Shown: positions 26,169 through 35,165 of the stretch, piece by piece
How positions within the stretch are numbered: the stretch's first letter is position 1
Layout: every line of letters starts with the position of its first letter
DNA from: Paenibacillus sp. ACRRX
Lineage (GTDB): Bacteria > Bacillota > Bacilli > Paenibacillales > Paenibacillaceae
DNA: 64,000 nt
Reading direction: 5' to 3'
Assembly: GCF_022346885.1 (NCBI RefSeq)
Contig: NZ_JAKRNK010000004.1
Span: 434,001-498,000, forward strand
Notes under the pieces: model-generated
What the model was told of the DNA's origin: nothing
The model's database searches: none
What the model saw: the letters and a program-made list of their open reading frames with translations, nothing else
Position numbers and translations under genes: made by a program

Positions 26169-26624
26169 TTACTCGTCTTCTAAACTGTAGATAATCCAAT
26201 CTTCTGGCATACCACCCATCTTCTTATAGAATGCTTGTGCACGTTTGTTACTGCTTGCCGTGTCCCATACCATAGAAGCGTAATCATGTGACATTCGATA
26301 TGAATTGCATGCTTGGAACAAACCGGCCCCTACTCCTTCACCACGCTTGCCTTCCACAACATACAAGTCGTTCATGATCGCAATCTTGTGTGCTTTGATT
26401 GTACTGTATGTGAAATAGAGTGTTGCAAAGCCTACAAGTTCCCCATTCTTCTCGGCAACAAATTGAATGCCTTCCTCTTCTCGATACAGCATCTGGATTA
26501 GACCGAATAGGCTCTCCTCCGCAGGGCGGGGACATTTGTAAAAGTCAACGATATACGCCTGCATAAGCAAGCTGAGCGGGTGGATATCCTGCTGACTCGC
26601 TTTTCGAACCACATAATTATCCAT
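26169..26624 (-). CDS. GNAT-family N-acetyltransferase
   Basis: The 151-residue protein shows the GNAT fold: VRKASQQDIHPLSLLMQAY at the N-terminus, GELVGFATLYFTYST, then NDLYVVEGKRGEGVGAGLF with the acetyl-CoA pyrophosphate loop (RGEGVG) and NKRAQAFYKKMGG. The ATG at 26624 has GAGGAGG seven bases upstream; a longer reading to 26654 lacks one. It is divergent from a MocR regulator at 26890, and MocR proteins usually control a divergent neighbour, so this is the probable target. The acceptor amine is unknown. Confidence 0.88.
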   Translation of the reverse strand: MDNYVVRKASQQDIHPLSLLMQAYIVDFYKCPRPAEESLFGLIQMLYREEEGIQFVAEKNGELVGFATLYFTYSTIKAHKIAIMNDLYVVEGKRGEGVGAGLFQACNSYRMSHDYASMVWDTASSNKRAQAFYKKMGGMPEDWIIYSLEDE

Positions 26625-26889
26625 ACTTCGCCTCCTCATTCTGGTGTATTTCAAGTACTAGCAGCAAGGGGATGCGCAGGCTAATAATAACCGCTACATG
26701 CTCTGTCGTAGCGCACGCCGAGTCGAGTTGAACTTGTGCCCCATTCCAATTCTCCCCTTACGATAGGACAACAAATTTTGACGTGATTTTAACTGGAAGT
26801 GATATAATTGTAATATCTTACTGACCCCATTTGTAGTGTCAACTCCTAATAATATTATAGGGTCAGATTGAATGATCAGGAGGGTTATC

Positions 26890-28314
26890 ATGGTCGATAT
26901 CACACTGCTGCTGGATGTAAACGCTAGAGAACCGTTATACTGCCAACTGTATCAACACATCAAAAATGATATTATAAGCGGCAAGCTGGCCGCTAAGACA
27001 CGATTGCCTTCCATCCGTGCGCTTTCATCCCATCTCCATATTAGCCGTAATACGGTAGAACTCGCCTATCACCAATTAATAGCCGAAGGCTATGTTCAAA
27101 GCAGGCCGAGAAGCGGGCTGTTTGTCATTCAATTAGAGCATGAGAAGCTGCCTGCTCCCTCTCCAGTGCGTAGTAAATCCTTTGAATTAAGCAAGCATGA
27201 CCGGCCTGTAGTACAATATGATTTTCGATATGGCGATGTGGACGTTTCGCACTTTCCGGTTTCCACTTGGCGCAAGCTGTCCAACCAGTGCTTACAACCC
27301 GAAGAAGTGGAGCTTTTCTCTTACGGGGATTCTCAAGGCGAATATGAACTTCGCTTTGAAATTACGAAGTACCTATACCATTCAAGGGGGGTAAACTGCT
27401 CGCCTGATCAAATTATAATTGGAGCAGGCACTCAGTATCTACTGGGCATGTTATCCCAGTTAGTTGGAGCTAATGGGCGCAGCATTGGAATGGAAGAACC
27501 CGGCTATAATGGGGTTAGAGCCATTTTTCAACATTATGGATTCAACGTACACCCCATTCCACTGGATCAAGACGGGCTTAACATTTGCAAGTTATATGAG
27601 AGTAAATCTAAATCCGTCTACATTACCCCATCCCACCAGTTCCCATATGGAATGGTCATGCCATTCGCCAAGCGAATGCAATTGTTGAAGTGGGCAAAAG
27701 AGCAGAACGGTATTATTATTGAGGATGATTATGACAGCGAATTTCGTTACGTTGGCAAACCAATTCCTTCTTTACAGAGTTTGGATCCTCATCAGCGCAC
27801 CGTTTATTTGGGAACCTTCTCAAAATGTCTTCTTCCCTCTCTGCGCATAGCGTACATGGTGCTGCCTCCAACTTTGCTGGAGCTTTATCATAAACAAGAC
27901 TACCAATTGTATGACCAGACCGTGTCCAGGTTTCACCAAAAAACGCTGGAGTTGTTTATGAGGCGTGGTCATTGGGAAGCCCATATTCGAAAGATGCGTA
28001 CTGTATACCATAAGAAGCATTCCACGTTGATTGCGACTATTCATGAGGTGATGGGTCAACACACTACAGTGATCGGACAAGATGCTGGCCTGCATATTTT
28101 ATTGCGTGTACATAACGGCATGAACGAGTCAGAGCTAATCCATGCCGCAGCAAAGGTAGGCGTTAAGGTTTATGCTGTGTCCCCTTTTTGGATTTGTCCA
28201 CAGCAAGCCGATACATCGATGGTTCAAATCGGCTTTGGCGGGTTGAGCATTGAGGATATCGTAAAGGGAGTCCATGCTCTGCAACGTGCTTGGATTAGTA
28301 AGTATTTGTTGTAA
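26890..28314 (+). CDS. MocR/PdxR-family regulator (GntR HTH plus aminotransferase domain)
   Basis: The 474-residue protein joins an N-terminal GntR winged helix (about 10-75; LPSIRALSSHLHISRNTVELAY) to a class I aminotransferase-like domain (about 110-465). The latter contains IIGAGTQYLLGMLSQ, YITPSHQFPYGMVM, IIEDDYDSEFRY and YLGTFSKCLLPSLRIAY with the PLP-binding Lys. Such proteins use PLP or a PLP-amino-acid adduct as a signal rather than for catalysis. Start at the ATG at 26890, seven bases after AGGAGGG. It is divergent from the GNAT gene. Confidence 0.9.
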   Translation: MVDITLLLDVNAREPLYCQLYQHIKNDIISGKLAAKTRLPSIRALSSHLHISRNTVELAYHQLIAEGYVQSRPRSGLFVIQLEHEKLPAPSPVRSKSFELSKHDRPVVQYDFRYGDVDVSHFPVSTWRKLSNQCLQPEEVELFSYGDSQGEYELRFEITKYLYHSRGVNCSPDQIIIGAGTQYLLGMLSQLVGANGRSIGMEEPGYNGVRAIFQHYGFNVHPIPLDQDGLNICKLYESKSKSVYITPSHQFPYGMVMPFAKRMQLLKWAKEQNGIIIEDDYDSEFRYVGKPIPSLQSLDPHQRTVYLGTFSKCLLPSLRIAYMVLPPTLLELYHKQDYQLYDQTVSRFHQKTLELFMRRGHWEAHIRKMRTVYHKKHSTLIATIHEVMGQHTTVIGQDAGLHILLRVHNGMNESELIHAAAKVGVKVYAVSPFWICPQQADTSMVQIGFGGLSIEDIVKGVHALQRAWISKYLL

Positions 28315-28447
28315 TGAACATGCTCCTATTTTGCAAGCTGGCTGCTTTGATAGGTACTGTATGCGTGAGTGCCCAAAGGATTAGAAAGTTGATCATATGC
28401 TGCTGATTGAGATATGAATTTCTTGATGCCTCGATAACCGAGTACAG

Positions 28448-28565
28448 CAAAAATCCACAACCTGATATGGCTGCGGATTTGCATAATAAAGGAGAGGAGC
28501 AATAGTCCTCTCTGAAGAAAACTTCACCAAGATACTGCGGGTCTAGTTACAGTTTTGATGTCACT
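28448..28565 (-). repeat. Decayed copy of the ssrA 3' region
   Basis: Positions 28538-28564 match the ssrA gene at 52943-52969 in 25 of 27 bases (shared core TACAGTTTTGATGTCAC), same strand. Upstream lies a hairpin AAATCC...GGATTT at the place of the ssrA terminator. The T-arm and CCA part between them is no longer recognisable. No gene is seen in 28315-28657. Confidence 0.6.
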
Positions 28566-28657
28566 AAAAAGAACTTAGTGTAATATCAAGTAATAAATCG
28601 TGGACTAGATCTAATTTTCATTGGCTGCTGTTTAGTCGGATTCTGTACCTCCAGTGT

Positions 28658-28969
28658 TCACACGCCTTTTTGCTCCACCAACATGATATGGCATTCCTTT
28701 TCGGCGGAAGGCTTCATCTCAATTCCCTTCGGAACAATAAACATCTCACCCTTGGAAATTTTCACCTGACCATCACGAAAATCAAGGATCATCTCCCCTT
28801 CGAGCGCGATAAATATCTTATCTGTATCTTCATGAACATGCCATTCAAAATCCCCAGCAATCTTAACGAGTTTACATTGATAGTCATTCATTTCACCAAT
28901 GACTTTTGGAGACCAAAGATCGTTGATTTTAGATAGCTTCTCATTCAGATTAATAGCTTGATAATCCAT
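28658..28969 (-). CDS. Single-domain cupin protein
   Basis: The 103-residue protein has cupin motif 1 in EWHVHEDTDKIFIALEGEM (two His and a downstream Glu as metal ligands) and motif 2 in KISKGEMFIVPKGIEMKP, but the usual second-motif His appears to be missing. Small cupins of this type bind metals or small molecules and are often of unknown function. The ATG follows GAGGGGGAATTGTT. It lies 20 bases behind the siderophore-binding lipoprotein gene and is probably co-transcribed. Confidence 0.83.
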   Translation of the reverse strand: MDYQAINLNEKLSKINDLWSPKVIGEMNDYQCKLVKIAGDFEWHVHEDTDKIFIALEGEMILDFRDGQVKISKGEMFIVPKGIEMKPSAEKECHIMLVEQKGV

Positions 28970-28989
28970 AACAATTCCCCCTCAGCCTT

Positions 28990-29973
28990 TTAAAGTTTAA
29001 GCAAAGCATTCTTTATATTTTGTAAAGCATATTCGATAGCTAATGGGCCGCCAGTTATAGCGGAAGTATCCATTAAATAGATATTGCCTTTCTTTACGGC
29101 ATCCAGATTGTTCCATACTTTACTTTGTTTTAATTCATTCATTAATGTTTCCTTTTTTGTAATGTCACCTATCAGGAAAATATGGTCTGCTTGAACAGTT
29201 GACATTCCTTCAAACGCAGTAAATTCATTATTAGTACCTTTAAAGGTATCATCTGGTGTAAGCCCCAGTCCCTTTTCTTTATCAAACGCAAGTATATAGA
29301 CAGGATTACCTTCACCTAGAACATTATAAGTTTTTCCATCCCAAGACAATATAAGGGCTACTGACTCTCCTTGAATCGACTTTAAGGCTTCACGTCCAGT
29401 TGTGATTTCGTTCATCATTTTATCAATTACTTTTTCCGCTTCGGCTTCTTTTCCAATAATCTTAGCTACTGTACGGAGCCCATATTGCCAGTTGTCATAG
29501 ATGTCTTTAGAGTTCAACGTAATGACTGGCGCAACTTTTTCTAATGAGTCATAATTTTTTTCATGATGTTCTGTGGCTAAAATATAATCAGGCTCAATAG
29601 ATAAAATTTTTTCAATACTGGGAGACAATTTATCTCCTAATTCCTCAGCTGAATCCAGCTTTCCCTTTAAGTAAGATAAAGAGGACAGAAACTCTTTATC
29701 AGTAGAAGCAGCAGGCGGCTCACCTAATGCAACTAAAATTTCAGGATAAAAATACCATAAAGATGCTATTTTTTCTGGTTTTTTCTTGATCACAAATTCT
29801 TTACCTAAGGCATCCTTAAACGTTCTTGGCCAATCAGTTGCAGCTGCATTGACTGATGATGCAGATGCACCTTCTGTTGTTGATCCTTTGTTTTCAACAG
29901 GTGCTTCATTACAACCTGCTAATATGCCTGCTAATAATAACATTGGGATTAGCAGGCCTTTAACCTTTTGCAT
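28990..29973 (-). CDS. Iron-siderophore ABC transporter substrate-binding lipoprotein
   Basis: The 327-residue protein has a lipoprotein signal peptide with lipobox LAGC (Cys near residue 21), a linker, and a two-lobed type III periplasmic-binding fold (KKPEKIASLWYFYPEILVALG, IEPDYILATEHHEKN, VALILSWDG, AIEYALQNIKNALLKL). This is the FhuD/YfiY family that captures ferric siderophores for an ABC importer. No permease or ATPase genes are adjacent. The ATG at 29973 follows GGAGGAATCC. It lies in an operon after an AraC regulator, with a Fur box upstream. Confidence 0.88.
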   Translation of the reverse strand: MQKVKGLLIPMLLLAGILAGCNEAPVENKGSTTEGASASSVNAAATDWPRTFKDALGKEFVIKKKPEKIASLWYFYPEILVALGEPPAASTDKEFLSSLSYLKGKLDSAEELGDKLSPSIEKILSIEPDYILATEHHEKNYDSLEKVAPVITLNSKDIYDNWQYGLRTVAKIIGKEAEAEKVIDKMMNEITTGREALKSIQGESVALILSWDGKTYNVLGEGNPVYILAFDKEKGLGLTPDDTFKGTNNEFTAFEGMSTVQADHIFLIGDITKKETLMNELKQSKVWNNLDAVKKGNIYLMDTSAITGGPLAIEYALQNIKNALLKL

Positions 29974-30031
29974 ACAGGATTCCTCCAACATGATGTTTAT
30001 TCCGTTTGCCATAAGTATAGTAAAGTCGTTT

Positions 30032-30886
30032 TTAGATTAGAATGGATGCCTGTTGAAATTGGCATGGATTATTAATGAATTTCTCACGATATTGAGTAGG
30101 AGAAATACCAAGTTGTTTCTTGAACACTCTACTAAAATAAAAAGGATCAGCAATTCCAACAGTTTGTGCAATTTGTTGTACAGGTGCATCACTTGCAAAT
30201 AGCATTTCTTGCGCCATGTTTATACGATATTTTAATAAATATTCTGCTGGTCCCATACCTGCATGTCTCCTAAATACATAAGAAAGTCGATTTCGATTTA
30301 CGTTATTTTGTTCAGCAAGCGATGCTATTGTAAGGCTTTGATCATAGTATTCATGAATATAATTAGACACTCGTTCGAATAAAATATGTGATTCATAGCT
30401 ATTTTGCCTATTATCGACACATAATAAGGCTTCATTCAGTACATCGCGAAACAGCATTTCGGTCTGAAACATCGAAATACCTCCGCGCTGATTATACACA
30501 TGCCAAAGACGCATAATTAACTCGATAAGACGAGGAGATTGTCCCGTTAATAACTCAAAATGCTGATGAGAAAAGCTTGACTCTTCTAGTTCTGAGCTGC
30601 ATATCCGGTATAAAACAAGAATGTACTCCCAGTCCGTGTTGCCAAACATTTTGTGGGCTAGTTTCATTTTTGGACCCCCATGCACCACTTTTCCTGGCGA
30701 AAAGATGTATGGTTTTCCATTAAATTGAAATTGTGTCTTCCCCGTAAGTGGAAACACAAATCCAGGCAGAGAGTCTGTATAATCAGCGTGAGGCACACCT
30801 GGATTTCTAGCATATCGATATATTCCTTCTACTTGAAAAGGAATGTGCGCAAAATGCGCTGCTAATTGATTAACGTCGATTTTCAC
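30032..30886 (-). CDS. AraC-family transcriptional regulator
   Basis: The 284-residue protein has an N-terminal cupin-like sensing domain (LPGFVFPLTGKTQFQFNGKPY) and a C-terminal double helix-turn-helix at about 180-275 (LTIASLAEQNNVNRNRLSYVFRR; PVQQIAQTVGIADPFYFSRVFKKQLGISP). The start is GTG at 30886 behind GAGGTATGCAAT. It precedes a siderophore-binding lipoprotein gene by 58 bases. Gene order and a Fur-box promoter further upstream suggest a siderophore-responsive activator, like Btr of B. subtilis, but the effector is inferred. Confidence 0.87.
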   Translation of the reverse strand: MKIDVNQLAAHFAHIPFQVEGIYRYARNPGVPHADYTDSLPGFVFPLTGKTQFQFNGKPYIFSPGKVVHGGPKMKLAHKMFGNTDWEYILVLYRICSSELEESSFSHQHFELLTGQSPRLIELIMRLWHVYNQRGGISMFQTEMLFRDVLNEALLCVDNRQNSYESHILFERVSNYIHEYYDQSLTIASLAEQNNVNRNRLSYVFRRHAGMGPAEYLLKYRINMAQEMLFASDAPVQQIAQTVGIADPFYFSRVFKKQLGISPTQYREKFINNPCQFQQASILI

Positions 30887-31098
30887 ATTGCATACCTCAT
30901 TTTAATAGTCGTTTGTTGGGCAACCCTGAAATCGATTGTGTACTCCTGTGAAGCTCTTGATTACAAGCAGTACATACGATTCAACAAGCTGCTGTTGAAA
31001 ACCGCTTTCAGGTCGGTTCCCCTCCCCACATATCCCATCTAATAGCCGCAATATTCCGGATCACTTCCTTCACCTGGGCTGTATAAACTCGGAATCAA

Positions 31099-31134
31099 TT
31101 AAAGGTTGCCGCCTGTGTGCGAGAGGGTGAGCAT
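31099..31134 (-). CDS. Possible 11-residue leader peptide or truncated gene
   Basis: Directly downstream of the Fur-box promoter, AAGGAG (31142-31147) lies seven bases ahead of an ATG whose frame reads MLTLSHTGGNL and stops. The signals are as good as those of real genes, but the product is tiny. Downstream, another minus-strand frame (31013-31096) reads VKEVIRNIAAIRWDMWGGEP, perhaps a relic. Either the original gene was lost or this is a short leader for the AraC operon at 30886. The stretch 30887-31012 is otherwise blank. Confidence 0.3.
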   Translation of the reverse strand: MLTLSHTGGNL

Positions 31135-31154
31135 GATGATACTCCTTAATTTTC

Positions 31155-31183
31155 ACATTATTGATAATGATTATCGTTGTCAA
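31155..31183 (-). promoter_or_regulatory. Promoter with embedded Fur box
   Basis: On the minus strand TTGACA (31178-31183), a 17-base spacer and TAATGT (31155-31160) form a near-consensus promoter. The spacer itself reads ACGATAATCATTATCAA, a close match to the Fur box (GATAATGATTATC core). Fur-Fe2+ bound here would block polymerase. It faces the AraC / siderophore-binding-protein / cupin genes. Confidence 0.78.
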
Positions 31184-31313
31184 GTTATACGGGCAATAAA
31201 AATGCCGAACTCGGCTAATATTCAAACAACAGGGTAACGACATACTCAAGGTAGAAAAAAATAAGGAGGGATTAACCTCCATACCCATACGTTAAGCGAT
31301 TAGATCCAGCCAC

Positions 31314-31344
31314 TTGACTCTCCCCTTGACTGGAACGTTATACT
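31314..31344 (+). promoter_or_regulatory. MerR-type promoter with 19-base spacer
   Basis: TTGACT (31314-31319) and TATACT (31339-31344) are separated by 19 bases, the stretched spacing that MerR regulators correct by twisting the DNA. The spacer begins CTCCCC, like BmrR-type sites. It lies 50 bases before the MerR gene and so would drive the regulator and the following MFS gene. Confidence 0.72.
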
Positions 31345-31396
31345 CGCTAAAGGGAAGAGAGAATAGCCATATTAAATGTAACAAGGGGAAGTGTCC

Positions 31397-32212
31397 ATGT
31401 TTAAAATAAGTGAATTTTCGAAAATTAGCCAAGTTTCCGTCAAAACTCTTCGTTATTATGATCAATTGAATTTGCTCAAACCCGCTCACACTGACAAATT
31501 TACAGGGTATAGATATTACTCGGCTGACCAAATGTTTCAGCTCCATCGTATTATGGCATTTAAGGAATTGGGCTTCTCACTGGATCAAATTCGACAGCTG
31601 CTGGGTGAGGATATTTCGCTCGAACAAATCAGAGGGATGTTTAGAATCAAGCAGAGTGAGATCCAAACAAATCTGGATAAAGAACAAGCCAGGCTCGATC
31701 GAATAAAAGATCGTATTTGTTCCATTGAAAAGGAGGAGAATAGCCAAACTCCGCACGAAGTTGTGCTAAAAGAAGTGAAATCGCAACTTGTGATATCTTA
31801 CCGAAAAAAGGCCGCACTTTGCCAAATTCCTGATATTTTCCAAGAGTTAGATAGTCATTTAGAATGTTATCAACCGTCAGCTCGATCCAAAATGGTTCTT
31901 TGGCATGATTGTGAGGAAGATGATGACGAGATTGATATTGAAGTAGCACGTCTGATCACACATCCAATTCCTAGTAATTCTCCTTTTATAGTCAAACAAT
32001 TGCCTGAAGTTCCAATGATGGCCACGCTGATCCATCATTGCTGGACAACAAGGCGTTGCACCGCAAGTACGGAGTTGGCGTTATGGATTGAGCGAAACGG
32101 TTATCGAATGAAGGAGAACGAGCCGCGACGCGAGATTTGTATTCCTCATGAGAACTTAAGTGATCCAGAAGCTTACGTTGCAGAGGTTCAAATTGTCGTC
32201 GAGCGAGCTTGA
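31397..32212 (+). CDS. MerR-family regulator with GyrI-like effector domain
   Basis: The 271-residue protein has a MerR DNA-binding domain (KISEFSKISQVSVKTLRYYDQLNLLKP, then YRYYSADQMFQLHRI), a helical dimerisation segment (about 75-115), and a C-terminal GyrI-like ligand domain (VVLKEVKSQLVISYRKKAA, ending EAYVAEVQIVVE). This is the BmrR/BltR layout for drug-sensing activators. The ATG at 31397 is preferred over the GTG at 31391, which sits too near AAGGGGA. The next gene is an MFS exporter 28 bases downstream; the pair is a drug-responsive efflux unit. Confidence 0.88.
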   Translation: MFKISEFSKISQVSVKTLRYYDQLNLLKPAHTDKFTGYRYYSADQMFQLHRIMAFKELGFSLDQIRQLLGEDISLEQIRGMFRIKQSEIQTNLDKEQARLDRIKDRICSIEKEENSQTPHEVVLKEVKSQLVISYRKKAALCQIPDIFQELDSHLECYQPSARSKMVLWHDCEEDDDEIDIEVARLITHPIPSNSPFIVKQLPEVPMMATLIHHCWTTRRCTASTELALWIERNGYRMKENEPRREICIPHENLSDPEAYVAEVQIVVERA

Positions 32213-32240
32213 CTGAAGATCATGAGAAGGAGATAAGAAT

Positions 32241-33431
32241 TTGACTAGACAACAAATGCTTTTGACTATGAATTTATTTTTATTGACCTTTGTTCTGGGA
32301 ACGAGTGAATTTGTCATTGTTGGTCTCCTAACTGAAGTTTCATCCGATTTAAATATCACGATTTCAACAGCAGGAGCTTTAGTTTCGGTGTTTGCCATTT
32401 CATTTGCAATAGGTACACCTATTTTTACGGCCATATTTAGCCGACTCTCAAAGTACCCACTAATGCTTGCTTTAATAGGGGTATTTATTGTAGGTAATCT
32501 GATAACCGCAGTATCTAGTTCATATGAGCTTCTTCTTTTTTCTAGAATTATCACAGCTATTGTAACTGGAGTGTTAATTTCACTGGCAATGGCAGTTGCA
32601 AGTGAAGCCGTGTCTTCTGAAAGGAGGGGCACGGTGATTTCAATCATCTTTGCGGGCTTTACAATTGCAAGTGTAATCGGGGTGCCTCTTGGCACCTATA
32701 TCGGCCAATGGCGCGGTTGGCATATGGCCTTTTGGTTTACTAGCCTATTAGGAATCGCTTCACTAATCGCAAGTTCAGCGTCCATCCCCAAAGGACTGAA
32801 AGGATCAAAAAGCTCCTTTAAAAAACAGATTGGCCTATTGACTCATTCTCGAATCATAATCGCATTCTTAATACCAGCATTGAGCATCGGAGCGACCTAC
32901 ACTGTATATACGTATCTAACTCCTCTGCTGCAAAAAGTGATCTCTGTTCCAGATCAATATATTAGTCTTGTATTTTTACTTTACGGAGTTGTATCAGTCT
33001 TTAGTACATTAATTGGTGGTAAATTAGCAGCTCGCAATGGGATAGCTAAGCTCCGGTATGTGTTCCTTGTTCAAGCGGCCATTCTCATTTCGCTTTACTT
33101 TTCATCCAATTCGATTGTAGGGGGATTAATTAGCATATCATTGATTGCCCTGGTCGTTTATACAATGAATTCCACTATGCAATTGTATTTTTTAGATTTG
33201 GCAGATCAGCATTTTCCATCAGCAAAAGACCTGGCTTCATCATTAACGCCTGTATCAGTCAATGTCGGAATTGCGATTGGGTCCTCCCTTGGTGGAGTAG
33301 TCACAACAAGCATGGAACTAATCGATGTTTCCTGGATCGGAGGGATAATTGCTATAGCTGCCTCAATACTGACCTTTGTCAGCTATAACTTAGACAAAAA
33401 GACTCTTGTTGATAGCAGGTTGTCCGCTTAA
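32241..33431 (+). CDS. MFS efflux transporter
   Basis: The 396-residue membrane protein has about twelve helices. It starts with FVLGTSEFVIVGLLTEVSSD and includes FSRLSKYPLML (loop 2/3), FSRIITAIVTGVLISLAMAVA and VIGVPLGTYIGQWRGWHMAFW, which is the pattern of AraJ/YdhP-type DHA1 exporters. The start is TTG at 32241, eight bases after AAGGAGAT. It follows a BmrR-like regulator in the same transcript, so efflux of the compound sensed by that regulator is inferred. Confidence 0.87.
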   Translation: MTRQQMLLTMNLFLLTFVLGTSEFVIVGLLTEVSSDLNITISTAGALVSVFAISFAIGTPIFTAIFSRLSKYPLMLALIGVFIVGNLITAVSSSYELLLFSRIITAIVTGVLISLAMAVASEAVSSERRGTVISIIFAGFTIASVIGVPLGTYIGQWRGWHMAFWFTSLLGIASLIASSASIPKGLKGSKSSFKKQIGLLTHSRIIIAFLIPALSIGATYTVYTYLTPLLQKVISVPDQYISLVFLLYGVVSVFSTLIGGKLAARNGIAKLRYVFLVQAAILISLYFSSNSIVGGLISISLIALVVYTMNSTMQLYFLDLADQHFPSAKDLASSLTPVSVNVGIAIGSSLGGVVTTSMELIDVSWIGGIIAIAASILTFVSYNLDKKTLVDSRLSA

Positions 33432-33474
33432 CGGGAAAAAAATATGGAATAAAGGTTGTATTGTTAATTTAATA

Positions 33475-33531
33475 AACCAACGGCAGTCTAAGACTATATT
33501 CTTCTTGTATTAGTCCACCGTTGGTTCTTAC
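33475..33531 (+). terminator. Possible terminator after the MFS gene
   Basis: ACCAACGG and CCGTTGGT pair around a long interior with a secondary TAGTC/GACTA pairing, 45 bases past the stop. There is no long T-run, so this is tentative. The rest of 33532-33704 holds only a repeated motif described under findings. Confidence 0.4.
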
Positions 33532-33704
33532 ACTGGACTACTCTAAAACTTTCTTTGTGAAAACTGCCGAAATTATGATGTATAATGTTACCCTTGTTTT
33601 TTAAAAGCATAATAATTTCTAATTAGTCAATATTTTAGTAAAAACACCATTTCAATACGTTCAAAACTACCATTTCTCATCCAGTGATTCCTTACTATCT
33701 ACCT

Positions 33705-35024
33705 TTAACTCGGGCTTGGCCCATAGGTTCCCTCGGATGTGAAGCGGCCTATACCTTTCAGGGTAGCATCAAAGAATTGAAGAATAAGCTCATTCTCTGT
33801 TTCGATACAGTAATATGAATCGATATCTGCTTTACCTCCTTGCAGCATATTAGCAAGTAGAGGGGAGACAAGCGGTAAATCCGTCAAACTTAAATGCTTT
33901 GCGCCTTGAAAGTGAACAGTATAGGCCTCTTTGAAATAATTATTTGTCAATCGGTTTGCCGCATACACAGAGTTAGTATCGAGTTGTTTCCATACATCAT
34001 CGGAATAAATGTTTAGCAACGGAATCGTATACGCTTCATCTTTTGCCTCAAAATCATCCCTCTTTTGATTGTAAGCAAGCTCGCTAAAAAACGGGGCGTC
34101 AATATTGACAACCGCTCTTACATCTTTACGCTCTCTACCTACCCAGACACTTGCCGCTCCACCCATGGAGTGTCCGAACACCCCTATTTTATCTTGATTG
34201 ATTTGCTGATACACAGGGTCTTTGTCATTCTTGGATTTTTCAATAATAGTATTAATGACAAAATTCATGTCGTCCGTTCGCAATTTCATCCACTTTTGAA
34301 TGAGTTGATAGAGTTCAGCCTTCGTGTAAATGCCTTCTTTATTGGAATCCCGGAATTCCTTCATATATTCTGAACTAATAAGAGCAATTGACCCGTTGTC
34401 CGCGACTGTATAAAAAGAATGATAGGAATGATCGATCGAGCATACGACATAACCGTGGCTCGCAAGCTCCATATAGGTAGAGGTGTTGCTTTCCTTAATA
34501 CCGTTGGCACCATGGGAAAATACTAAGAGCGGATAGGATTCATCAGCATTTTTAGGATGCCAGAATTTAACATTTAAAAATCTGTTTTTACCGGTATCCT
34601 TGAATTCTTCCATGCGGCTCTTATCTGTATAGGTGTAGGTTGCCGTCGCCACATCATAAGAGCCAGTAACTTGCGGTGATTTATACTGCGGAAACACAAG
34701 TATAGGAATAAGCGTAAATACTAGCATTAGTGTCATAAAGACGCCTTTTCCAATTATGCGGGAAGTCTTATACTCCCGGTTGTTAAGGTTATTGCGAATC
34801 AGGGAAATCGTTCCGATTCCTGCTAGTATGAACAGGAATATGGCAAGCAATACCCAGCGGAAGCTCCAAACGATCACTGATGAAAGTATAAGAATTACGA
34901 ATACGAAGAATGCGGCAATTCTGACCCCACTCCTTAGCTTCTGGTGGCTTTTCTTCGATACAATACAGTACATGGCGAAAGCAATCTCGAAAATCAAAAT
35001 GATAAAAAATAATAAGTTGCCCAT
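33705..35024 (-). CDS. Membrane-anchored alpha/beta hydrolase (PAF-acetylhydrolase-like)
   Basis: The 439-residue protein has three to four transmembrane helices in its first 115 residues, then an extracytoplasmic hydrolase domain. LLVFSHGANG carries the oxyanion strand, GVFGHSMGGAASVW has the nucleophile Ser near 287, VNIDAPFF probably supplies the acid and GAKHLSL the catalytic His. The layout resembles the platelet-activating-factor acetylhydrolase/chlorophyllase group of esterases. The substrate is unknown. It lies downstream of a LytTR/DUF3021 pair on the same strand but with a 140-base gap. Confidence 0.83.
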   Translation of the reverse strand: MGNLLFFIILIFEIAFAMYCIVSKKSHQKLRSGVRIAAFFVFVILILSSVIVWSFRWVLLAIFLFILAGIGTISLIRNNLNNREYKTSRIIGKGVFMTLMLVFTLIPILVFPQYKSPQVTGSYDVATATYTYTDKSRMEEFKDTGKNRFLNVKFWHPKNADESYPLLVFSHGANGIKESNTSTYMELASHGYVVCSIDHSYHSFYTVADNGSIALISSEYMKEFRDSNKEGIYTKAELYQLIQKWMKLRTDDMNFVINTIIEKSKNDKDPVYQQINQDKIGVFGHSMGGAASVWVGRERKDVRAVVNIDAPFFSELAYNQKRDDFEAKDEAYTIPLLNIYSDDVWKQLDTNSVYAANRLTNNYFKEAYTVHFQGAKHLSLTDLPLVSPLLANMLQGGKADIDSYYCIETENELILQFFDATLKGIGRFTSEGTYGPSPS

Positions 35025-35165
35025 CGTGTTGCTCCTTTCGGGTTCTAGCTAGTTTTTAGTAAACCCAGCATACAAAACTGCCGAAAGGATGTATATTGAA
35101 TCGAAGTAAGCTGTATCTACAGGCCACTAAGTTGCAAAAACGGCGAAAAGCCCTAGACTCACCAC

